Assembly (NCBI GenBank): GCA_902766345.1
Contig: CACXDK010000276.1
Coordinates: 1-5,036 of the forward strand
From: an uncultured Spirochaetaceae bacterium
Lineage (GTDB): Bacteria; Spirochaetota; Spirochaetia; Treponematales; Treponemataceae
Reading direction: 5' to 3'
DNA: 5,036 nucleotides
Of this stretch, positions 1 to 5,036 are shown piece after piece (positions within the stretch are counted from its first letter, which is position 1; every line of letters starts with the position of its first letter). The translations under genes and the position numbers were made by a program. The notes below the pieces were generated by a model. That model saw only the letters and a program-made list of their open reading frames with translations, did not search any database and was not told where the DNA came from.

Positions 1-598
1 GAGCCATCTTCATTTTTTACCCATTGCCCTGTAGGGTCTATATATTTGACAGGATTATTAGAGCAGTAGTTATACAAATGGCAGTTTGTCGTGTTAAACA
101 CTCCTCCCAGGCCAGGCAGGTTTGAATTGTCAGCTCCTGCCGTCGGTAAATATTCACCTAAAGCAGGATCAGTACTTGTCCATAGTGAGAATTTTGCATC
201 CAGGTAGCGAGCCCCAAAGTAATACAGCCCAGTCTCATCATCCAGTTCTTTTCCTGTAAATTTATACGGTAAATAGTCATAGGTATTTTCAGTTTTTTCA
301 ACCCATGTCTCACCATAAGGAGTATATTCTATCCTCTGGTACTCCATACCCTGCCAGTCAGTAATAAGCTGAGCACTTCCAAGATGATCCGAGTGATAGT
401 AATAAGTTTTGTGTAACTCCTCACTATAACTATCATGACCTGTTTCGCTATTTATTTTAGTTACAAGTCTTGATTCTCCAAGGTATATATTCTTGATATT
501 CTGAGGTGTAAAGGCTGACTCTCCTCTCCATGGTTGGAGCTGTCATAGCCATAACTTTGACTGAGTTGAGAGTGAACGATTTTCGTACGTACTGACAT
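1..598 (-). pseudogene. RHS repeat-associated core protein, C-terminal part, frameshifted and truncated
   Basis: The minus strand reads as the conserved end of an RHS/YD-repeat protein. In order it shows YYYHSDHLGSAQLIT (about 411-367), EYTPYGETW, PYKFTGKELDDETGLYYFGARYLD (about 272-199) and, near the left edge, NNPVKYIDPTGQW. These match the RHS core, the shell-forming region that normally precedes a variable C-terminal toxin in secreted polymorphic toxins; any such toxin would lie left of base 1. The main frame is open from about 540 to 1 (about 180 codons) and is closed upstream by a TGA at about 541-543. The neighbouring frame (ATG at 598-596) reads SQSYGYDSSN and then fits PWRGESAFTPQN in the main frame if one base is missing in the GG/CC run near 532-534. 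No YD-repeat N-terminus follows to the right: similarity stops at about 560 and a large hairpin takes over. Probably a decayed or silent RHS cassette; a sequencing error at the frameshift is possible, but it would not restore the missing N-terminus. Confidence 0.8.
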
Positions 599-631
599 GA
601 TGTACAGTTTTCATGTACATCATGTCAGTAC
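589..631. repeat. Perfect 18-bp inverted repeat (large hairpin)
   Basis: GTACTGACATGATGTACA (589-606) is followed by the 7-base loop GTTTTCA and then by its exact reverse complement (614-631). Eighteen perfect pairs exceed a typical terminator stem, and neither side has an adjoining T tract of its own. It sits exactly where the RHS similarity ends, so it may mark the end of a mobile cassette, or a rearrangement junction. Its right arm overlaps the left arm of the next hairpin. Confidence 0.85.
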
Positions 632-669
632 CCCGATGCCCATCATTCATCGGGTACTGTTATTTTTTT
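626..669 (+). terminator. Rho-independent terminator-like hairpin, plus direction
   Basis: CAGTACCCCGATG (626-638) pairs with CATCGGGTACTG (648-659), giving 12 pairs with one bulged C and a 9-base loop. TTATTTTTTTA follows directly at 660-670. This is a good terminator for rightward transcription, yet no plus-strand gene ends here. Either it belonged to a gene now lost, or it insulates the right-hand region. Its left arm shares 626-631 with the 589-631 inverted repeat, so the two structures cannot form fully in the same RNA. Confidence 0.6.
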
Positions 670-796
670 ATGTCAAAAAACCTTTTCTGCTTCCTTTGAT
701 GGAGGAAACTCCGTATAAACTCGTACTTGATATTATACTGTATATTTCTTGAACTGGAAAATGGGTTTTTAAATTATTTTTTCGCTGTTATTCAGT

Positions 797-950
797 CCAC
801 AAAACGTTTCGTATTACTCCACGTTTCATTTCCATACACTCCACGAAACGTTTCATATTACTCCACAGTTCGTGGGCATACATTCCATGAAACATTTCGT
901 ATCACTCCACAGTTCGTTTCAATACACGCCACGAAATGTTTCATGATACA
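797..950. repeat. Seven contiguous 22-bp tandem repeats (44-bp higher-order unit)
   Basis: Seven head-to-tail units of exactly 22 bp begin at 797, 819, 841, 863, 885, 907 and 929. Each starts CCAC (CCAT once) and most end in a TAnnACT-like tail. Units 1, 3, 5 and 7 carry variants of the palindrome GAAACGTTTC; it is exact at 845-854 in unit 3, and AAAACGTTTC, GAAACATTTC and GAAATGTTTC occur in the others. Units 4 and 6 instead share CCACAGTTCGT, and unit 2 differs again, so the array is really a 44-bp dimer repeated three and a half times. There are no unique spacers, so it is not CRISPR. It could be a cluster of protein binding sites, an iteron-like array, or a minisatellite; nothing in the window decides between these. 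Confidence 0.85.
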
Positions 951-1036
951 ACAGAATTTACAAAAAAAATGTAAATATGCTAAAAATTATTCAAAACTTA
1001 TCCATATAATGAGCAATTTTCTTTTCTCTGTTTATG

Positions 1037-1045
1037 TGATATACT
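1037..1045 (+). promoter_or_regulatory. Extended -10 promoter of the DUF3791 remnant
   Basis: TGATATACT fits the extended -10 form TGnTATAAT with one mismatch. No good -35 is visible (TTTTCT at 1017-1022). The hexamer ends six bases before the ATG at 1052 and there is no Shine-Dalgarno sequence, so a transcript from it would be leaderless or nearly so. Confidence 0.5.
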
Positions 1046-1051
1046 AAGACT

Positions 1052-1144
1052 ATGAATAAGGATTCTTTTGAATTCGTAATCTATATTCTCCATGCATGTT
1101 CACAAAAATGGAATGAATTACCATCTACAGTTTATAAAATATGA
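1052..1144 (+). pseudogene. DUF3791-like protein, truncated N-terminal remnant
   Basis: The 30-codon frame begins MNKDSFEFVIYILHACSQKW and ends soon after in TVYKI and TGA. This matches the start of DUF3791 proteins, which I recall as about 70 residues long and often encoded beside DUF3990 genes. Here the second half is missing and the stop overlaps the next ATG (ATGA, 1141-1144). No ribosome binding site is present, but an extended -10 lies just upstream. The usual partner is an ADP-ribosyltransferase-like DUF3990 protein, and an accessory or toxin-antitoxin-like role is often suspected for such pairs. The family match is from memory of the sequence pattern. A short functional peptide cannot be excluded, but loss of the C-terminal half and the broken partner argue for decay. 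Confidence 0.6.
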
Positions 1145-1290
1145 TTGTATATCACGGTTCTCTTGAAATTGTAAAAAATCCCGATATCCAGCACTCTTTT
1201 CGTCCACTTGATTTTGGCAAAGGCTTTTATGTCACAACAGTCATCTTGCTGACAAAATTGCTACAGGCTCATACGGGATGCAGTATTTAG
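1141..1290 (+). pseudogene. DUF3990-like protein, N-terminal remnant
   Basis: From the ATG at 1141 the frame reads MIVYHGSLEIVKNPDIQHSF and then RPLDFGKGFYVTT. This is the characteristic N-terminus of DUF3990 proteins, which I recall as grouped with the ADP-ribosyltransferase fold; the YHGS and DFGKGFY(V)TT segments correspond to NAD-binding parts of that fold. After VTT (about residue 33) the family similarity ends and the frame continues for 16 unrelated codons to a TAG at 1288-1290. Full-length members are around 150 residues or more, so the central and C-terminal parts are absent. It overlaps the DUF3791 remnant by ATGA, which would give translational coupling in the intact pair. Most likely a deletion joined this N-terminus to unrelated sequence, leaving an inactive gene. 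Confidence 0.65.
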
Positions 1291-1422
1291 ATTATAAAGT
1301 TCTGGCACAGCTAATTCTGCAAACAATACGACCTTCTGCTACAGAATGAAACAGGATACACTGTATTTAGTGTTTTCGCTAATACAGTAACAGTTGCCGT
1401 AGAATCTTTTGTAAAGTCTTAA
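1233..1422 (+). pseudogene. Unrecognised coding remnant in two frames
   Basis: From about 1233 another frame carries a protein-like sequence: HNSHLADKIATGSYGMQYLD, then YKVLAQLILQTIRPSATE and TGA at 1347-1349. A shift of one base continues as ETGYTVFSVFANTVTVAVES, then FVKS and TAA at 1420-1422. Together they could be about 60 residues of one former protein with a frameshift near 1347. It begins where the DUF3990 similarity stops, so the two may have been joined by a deletion. I cannot name a family. The evidence is only composition, frame continuity and a terminator-like structure right after the final stop. Confidence 0.4.
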
Positions 1423-1439
1423 AATATGACTTTTTTTTT
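1413..1439 (+). terminator. Weak terminator-like stem with nine-T tract
   Basis: AAAGTC (1413-1418) and GACTTT (1428-1433) can pair across a nine-base loop, and the T run 1431-1439 forms part of and follows the right arm. The stem is short and AT-rich, so termination would be weak. Its position over the TAA at 1420-1422 suits the end of the upstream remnant transcript and would separate it from the deaminase promoter. Confidence 0.35.
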
Positions 1440-1450
1440 ATTAAAGTATA

Positions 1451-1459
1451 TGTTATAAT
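1451..1459 (+). promoter_or_regulatory. Extended -10 promoter of the adenosine deaminase gene
   Basis: TGTTATAAT is a perfect extended -10 (TG, one base, TATAAT). A T-rich stretch occupies the -35 position, with no TTGACA match at 16-18 bp. TATAAT ends seven bases before the ATG at 1467, so the expected transcription start falls on or next to the start codon. No purine-rich ribosome binding site exists in the intervening TTTTTGT. Confidence 0.7.
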
Positions 1460-1466
1460 TTTTTGT

Positions 1467-2513
1467 ATGAATGCTAAGGATTTTTACAGCCTTATAAAAT
1501 ATGTACCAAAGGCAGAACTCCATATTCATGAAGAGGCAGCAATCAGCAGAGGTACAATAAAAAAGCTCTATAAAAAATATAAAGGCTCTGTCATGCCTGA
1601 TACAGAATTAAATAAGTTATTTGATTATAATGATTTACCAGGTTTTCTAGATTCTTTTATTGCTATTCAGAATATGTTTGAGAATGCAGAAGATTTAAAA
1701 TACACTTTTTCTGACCTTGCAAGCTATCTTAAAAAAAATAATATTACATACTGTGAAACTTTTTTCAGCCCTACTTCACATCTAAAAAAAGGATTTTCAT
1801 TTAAAGAACTGTCAAAACTACTTACTGACGGTGTAGAAATGATACAAAAGAAGACCGGCATTACAGTACGTATCATTGTTGATGTAAGCCGTTCTTTTGG
1901 TCTTGAAAATGCACAGCGTAACCTTGATTACGTTCTTGAAGATAAAAATCCCTATATTATAGGTATAGGTCTTGGCGGAGATGAAGAAAAAGGTCCTGCA
2001 AAAGATTTTGAGAGTGTTTTTTTAAGGGCAGAACAGGCAGGATTACACCGTGTAACGCATGCCGGCGAGACATGTCTAAGTTTTTCCATAAAAGATTCCA
2101 TAAATATCCTCCATGCGGAGCGAATTGGGCATGCTCTTTCAGCAGGATATGATGAAGAATGCATAAAAGAACTGAAGGATAAACATATTCCGGCAGAATT
2201 ATGTCCTACCAGTAATACCTTTATAAAGAAATATATAACAAAAATTGAGCAACATCCAGCAAAAAAGCTTTATGACGCAGGTGTTCACGTCATGATTAAT
2301 ACGGATGACCCTACATTTTTTAAGGTCTCGCTCATAGATGAATACTGGAGAGTCTACAAAGGACTCAAATTTTCGCTAGATGAAATAAAGCAGATAATAA
2401 AAAATGGATTTACAGCAGCATTTATTTCAGAGGAACAGAAAGCAGAATATTGCCGTCAGGTCGATTCTGCCTGGGATGAATGGTTTAAAGAACATCCAGA
2501 CTGCAAAATCTAA
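1467..2513 (+). CDS. Adenosine deaminase family protein
   Basis: This 348-residue cytoplasmic enzyme of the adenosine deaminase family (TIM-barrel, zinc-dependent) would hydrolyse adenosine or a related purine to the inosine-type product and ammonia in purine salvage. All key residues are visible. The zinc ligands are H19 and H21 (ELHIH), H198 (THAGET) and D280 (NTDDP); the catalytic residues are E201, H222 (ERIGHAL) and D281. GLGGDE at 168-173 and ELCPTSN at 244-250 are also family signatures. The length is typical. The start is fixed because PKAELHIH lies only 14 residues in, as usual, and no other start codon fits. The upstream bases lack a ribosome binding site and hold a -10 box instead, implying leaderless translation. 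One oddity: the normal HxHLDG or HxHLEG segment is HIHEEAA here, so L, D and G are replaced by E, E and A; in mouse ADA that Asp (D19) contacts the ribose 5'-OH. Substrate preference may therefore differ, so I leave out a gene symbol. It is transcribed alone and converges with the GH2 gene. Confidence 0.9.
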   Translation: MNAKDFYSLIKYVPKAELHIHEEAAISRGTIKKLYKKYKGSVMPDTELNKLFDYNDLPGFLDSFIAIQNMFENAEDLKYTFSDLASYLKKNNITYCETFFSPTSHLKKGFSFKELSKLLTDGVEMIQKKTGITVRIIVDVSRSFGLENAQRNLDYVLEDKNPYIIGIGLGGDEEKGPAKDFESVFLRAEQAGLHRVTHAGETCLSFSIKDSINILHAERIGHALSAGYDEECIKELKDKHIPAELCPTSNTFIKKYITKIEQHPAKKLYDAGVHVMINTDDPTFFKVSLIDEYWRVYKGLKFSLDEIKQIIKNGFTAAFISEEQKAEYCRQVDSAWDEWFKEHPDCKI

Positions 2514-2549
2514 AAATCTTGACATGAAATAAAACACCTCATGTCAAGA
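2511..2549 (-). terminator. Terminator between convergent genes
   Basis: TCTTGACATGA (2517-2527) pairs with TCATGTCAAGA (2539-2549), an 11-bp perfect stem with an 11-base loop. Read on the minus strand it is followed by TTTTT (complement of 2512-2516), so it is a good terminator for the GH2 gene, 18 bases past its stop. On the plus strand the tail is AAATCTAAAT, so it would stop the deaminase transcript less well, though it begins only three bases after that gene's stop. Confidence 0.8.
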
Positions 2550-2566
2550 AATCTAAATCATACTAT

Positions 2567-4972
2567 TTAAGACAATTTCTTTACAGTAAACGGAATCTTT
2601 ACAGAATTTCCCATCCAGTCCGTTACAGTTAACGTTCCTTTGCCCTCTTTACCTGTTGATTTTACATAAGTTCCTGCAAAACCGCCTTTTAGCGAAACTG
2701 CAGAAGGTCCTATCAGTTCAATATCGCCTTCACAACTCAAAAGTACAGCTTCCTGACAATACGGCTGAACATTTCCATTCTGGTCAACAACAGAAAGCCT
2801 TACGGATGCAACATCATAAGAATTATCTTCTACAAGTGTATCCCGCATAACAAGAGCCTTTACGCTTACTTCTTCAGAAGGAATCCTTACAAGAGTTTTT
2901 ACAACCTTTCCATCCCTTATTGCTTCAAATTTATGCTGAATTATCGCTCCGCCCCATCCAGCTACATATTTACCGAATAAAGCTCTAAGTTTAGCTTCAT
3001 CAAGTTTGTATGATGAATTTATTTTCGAAGCAAGAGCTTTTTCTTTTGGTGAAAGACGTTCAAAGTTTCCTGCATATTTTCTTAAAATCATTAGGAATTC
3101 TTTTACATCTTTAGCAGTATCTTTATTAAGACAATCTTCATCTACAAGACGGTTTCCAATAAAATCATCAACAAGAATAGGACCATGAGCAAGCTTCTTA
3201 AATGGAGAATCCTCTTTAGAATATTCCTTTATAAAAACTCCATTTTCATAGAATTTTACGCTATCAGCATTAGTGTAAATCCATATATCGCCAATAGCAC
3301 CAGCAGGATATTCACCAATATCTAAACTGGAATTTACAAAAAGGACATCTCCCGTCACAGATGGCTTTTCCTGGCTCTGATATACATAAGCTGCAATCTT
3401 AGGGTTACGGAACATATCCATTACACCATGATAGCAAATCTTGTCACCGCTACCAAAATCCCTATGTGTATTATAATCAAAGGCACACCAACCGCTTGTA
3501 CCTGCAAGATTGTCCATACCAGCAGAAGCATCAAGCACAGTAGCATGACGAACAGCATGTTCAGTACGGTGAATTTCATCATCAAAAGTCTTTGTAGGAT
3601 ACATGTGACCATTGTACTCAGTAACCATATATCCCTTATCCGTATCTGTAACATCCTTTTTCTGAGCCAAGCCCTCGTTTGTTCCAAAATGGACAAAATC
3701 GTTATATGTATATACATCTTCAAACAGATGTGAATGTTTTATGCAACGTACTCCGCCAGTAGGTCTTGTAGAATCAAGCTCTCGGCAAGCCTTATTCGTG
3801 CGTTCATAGAATTCATCATCATCCATGCTTTCATTGATGCGAACGCCCCACAGGAATATTGAAGGATGATTACGGTACTGCTTAACCATGTCGCGCACAT
3901 TCTGTACAGCAATGTCTTTCCATTCTGCACCGCCAATATGCTGCCATCCAGGAATTTCAGTAAATACCAGAAGACCAATTTCATCACAGCGGTCAATAAA
4001 ATAATGGCTCTGAGGATAATGCGATGTACGAACTTCATTAAGTCCAAGCTCAAACTTAAGGATGTCGGCATCTTCCCTCTGCATGTTTTTAGGCATTGCA
4101 TATCCTACATACGGATAGCTTTGATGACGGTTAAGCCCGCGAATCTTTATTTTCTTACCATTCAAATAAAATCCTGTACTGTCAAAACGGATATCCCTAA
4201 ATCCAAAACGTACAGTTTTGGTATCAACAACAGTTCCAGCATTATCAATAAGCTCTGTAACAAGATTATACAATGCAGGATTATCAAGATCCCATGCTAC
4301 GACAGGCTGAGCACCTGCTTCAGTCAAGACTTTTGAAGAAGATACTCCTGTAACAATTTCTGCACAAACAGTATCATTATTTCCAGCACTTACAACTTTC
4401 TGATGAATTGAATAACCAGAATTGCAGTCACCTGAAAGAGAGATTTCTGTTTCAAAGTGATTTTTATTAGTCTTTACAAATACATCTTCAATGTAGACAG
4501 GATTTTTTACTTCAAGATAAACATCACGGTAAATTCCACCATAAGTCATGTAATCTATTACAAAACCAAACGGAGGCTGATTAACACTTTCACGGCTGTC
4601 AAGCTTTACTGCAAGTACATTTTTTTGCGAACAAGGAGCAAGGTGTTCTGTTAAATCAACAGTAAACGCCGTGTATCCGCACGGATGAATACAAACTGAC
4701 TTTCCGTTTATAAAAACCTCACTCTGATGGGCAGCACCTTCAAAAGTAACAAGAACTTTCTTTCCGCTCCATGACGGCTCTGTAACGAATTCTTTTCTGT
4801 ACAGGCTGAGTTTTTCGTAGCGAGAAACAGAAAAATTATTAAAAGGAGTTACAGCAACAGTATGTGGCAGACGGATTTTTTCCAAAGAACCTGTATAGGA
4901 AGGTTCAATCATCTCTTTTGAAAATTCAGAGGCATAAAGCCATCCATCATTAAAATAAAGCTTGTTTTCCAT
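2567..4972 (-). CDS. Glycoside hydrolase family 2, beta-galactosidase-like
   Basis: This 801-residue GH2 enzyme should hydrolyse terminal beta-linked sugars, most likely beta-galactosides, by a retaining mechanism. No signal peptide is seen (it starts MENKLYFNDGWLYASEF), so it should act in the cytoplasm on imported oligosaccharides. Domain order: sugar-binding jelly roll about 1-155 (LYRKEF, FINGK), immunoglobulin-like domain about 160-260, TIM barrel about 262-540, then beta-sandwich domains to the end, including a DUF4982-like stretch around 555-590 (IGDIWIYTNADSVKFYENG). In the barrel, RGLNRHQSYPYVG (278-290) and RTSHYPQSHYFID are GH2 signatures. E381 in GVRINES is the expected acid/base and E452 in VTEYNGHMYPTK the expected nucleophile, followed by GWCAFDYNTH (494-503). 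The NKKG/NxK signature of beta-glucuronidases is not evident. An insert of about 75 charged residues (585-665) sits between the C-terminal domains. The ATG has no ribosome binding site, and a -10-like box ends seven bases before it. The exact substrate cannot be read from the sequence. Confidence 0.92.
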   Translation of the reverse strand: MENKLYFNDGWLYASEFSKEMIEPSYTGSLEKIRLPHTVAVTPFNNFSVSRYEKLSLYRKEFVTEPSWSGKKVLVTFEGAAHQSEVFINGKSVCIHPCGYTAFTVDLTEHLAPCSQKNVLAVKLDSRESVNQPPFGFVIDYMTYGGIYRDVYLEVKNPVYIEDVFVKTNKNHFETEISLSGDCNSGYSIHQKVVSAGNNDTVCAEIVTGVSSSKVLTEAGAQPVVAWDLDNPALYNLVTELIDNAGTVVDTKTVRFGFRDIRFDSTGFYLNGKKIKIRGLNRHQSYPYVGYAMPKNMQREDADILKFELGLNEVRTSHYPQSHYFIDRCDEIGLLVFTEIPGWQHIGGAEWKDIAVQNVRDMVKQYRNHPSIFLWGVRINESMDDDEFYERTNKACRELDSTRPTGGVRCIKHSHLFEDVYTYNDFVHFGTNEGLAQKKDVTDTDKGYMVTEYNGHMYPTKTFDDEIHRTEHAVRHATVLDASAGMDNLAGTSGWCAFDYNTHRDFGSGDKICYHGVMDMFRNPKIAAYVYQSQEKPSVTGDVLFVNSSLDIGEYPAGAIGDIWIYTNADSVKFYENGVFIKEYSKEDSPFKKLAHGPILVDDFIGNRLVDEDCLNKDTAKDVKEFLMILRKYAGNFERLSPKEKALASKINSSYKLDEAKLRALFGKYVAGWGGAIIQHKFEAIRDGKVVKTLVRIPSEEVSVKALVMRDTLVEDNSYDVASVRLSVVDQNGNVQPYCQEAVLLSCEGDIELIGPSAVSLKGGFAGTYVKSTGKEGKGTLTVTDWMGNSVKIPFTVKKLS

Positions 4973-4979
4973 AATTTTA

Positions 4980-5008
4980 AGTGTAAGTCAGTTTTTTTCA
5001 GAAAACAA
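4980..5008 (-). promoter_or_regulatory. Probable promoter of the GH2 gene
   Basis: On the minus strand TTGTTT (5008-5003) and TACACT (4985-4980) are separated by 17 bases, a standard spacing with four of six matches in each box. The -10 ends seven bases before the ATG at 4972, and TAAAATT lies between, without a ribosome binding site. Both boxes are imperfect, so the assignment rests partly on the spacing and on the same arrangement at the other two genes. Confidence 0.45.
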
Positions 5009-5036
5009 GTTATTTTTGTACCGCAAAAATCAATGC

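Larger units (their letters stand above)
599..1051. other. Gene-free spacer with repeat array
   Basis: This 450-base stretch contains the hairpins at its left end, the 22-bp repeat array in the middle (797-950), and an AT-rich promoter-like end before the ATG at 1052. I see nothing supportable in 670-796. A 106-codon frame with a TTG start spans 727-1047 on the plus strand. It has no ribosome binding site, it is built mostly of the tandem repeat, and the repeat period (22) is not a multiple of three, so the protein sequence does not repeat. I do not call it a gene. Confidence 0.6.

Noticed and set aside
732..737. Minus-strand TATAAT as a promoter for the RHS remnant
   Set aside because: No convincing -35 (TTTCCA at the expected place), and any transcript would meet the large hairpins before reaching a frameshifted fragment.
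797..950. CRISPR array
   Set aside because: Units are contiguous 22-mers with no unique spacers, they vary considerably, and no cas genes are present.
727..1047. A 106-codon plus-strand frame as a small gene
   Set aside because: TTG start without a ribosome binding site; two thirds of it is the 22-bp repeat, whose period is not a multiple of three, so there is no coding constraint. It also runs over the promoter of the next ORF.
1360..1388. Inverted repeat ACTGTATT/AATACAGT as a terminator or operator
   Set aside because: Only eight AT-rich pairs with a 13-base loop, no T tract after it, and it lies within remnant coding sequence; chance is likely.
3421..4336. Several 100-156-codon frames on both strands inside the GH2 gene
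   Set aside because: They are shadows of a well-supported 801-codon reading frame with clear GH2 motifs, and none shows a recognisable domain or start signal.
2567..4972. Beta-glucuronidase identity for the GH2 enzyme
   Set aside because: The NKKG/NxK carboxylate-binding signature was not found after the nucleophile; GWCAFDYNTH and the surrounding sequence look galactosidase-like.

Overview
The window looks like part of a low-GC bacterial chromosome with a host-associated Treponema-like (spirochaete) flavour. The clues are AT-rich intergenic DNA, an RHS/YD-repeat protein remnant, DUF3791/DUF3990-type gene remains, and a cytoplasmic GH2 glycosidase of a type common in gut bacteria. The genus is an inference from style and remembered family distributions, not a database result.

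Layout. Positions 1-598 (minus) hold the C-terminal half of an RHS core domain. It runs off the left edge and carries an apparent one-base frameshift near 532-534. It breaks off at an exact 18-bp inverted repeat (589-631), which overlaps a second hairpin with a T tract (626-669). Positions 670-1051 are gene-poor. Their main content is a newly visible array of seven contiguous 22-bp units (797-950), organised as a 44-bp higher-order repeat around the palindrome GAAACGTTTC. Positions 1052-1422 are a gene graveyard: a truncated DUF3791-like ORF, overlapping by ATGA the first third of a DUF3990-like protein, followed by frame-broken pieces of something I do not recognise.

Positions 1467-2513 (plus) encode a complete adenosine deaminase-family enzyme with all catalytic residues, but with an unusual HIHEEAA sequence at the usual HxHLDG site. 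Positions 2567-4972 (minus) encode a complete 801-residue GH2 beta-galactosidase-like enzyme. The two genes converge on a shared terminator hairpin at 2511-2549. They are separate transcription units, one for purine salvage and one for sugar release, and nothing in the sequence ties their functions together.

The most notable regulatory observation is that all three genes whose starts lie in the window (the DUF3791 remnant, the deaminase and the GH2) lack a Shine-Dalgarno sequence. Each has a -10-like hexamer ending only 6-7 bases before the ATG, so transcription would start at or within a base or two of the start codon. This points to leaderless mRNAs. I found no convincing complete novel multi-gene system. 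The repeat array, the overlapping hairpins and the leaderless pattern are what deserve a second look.
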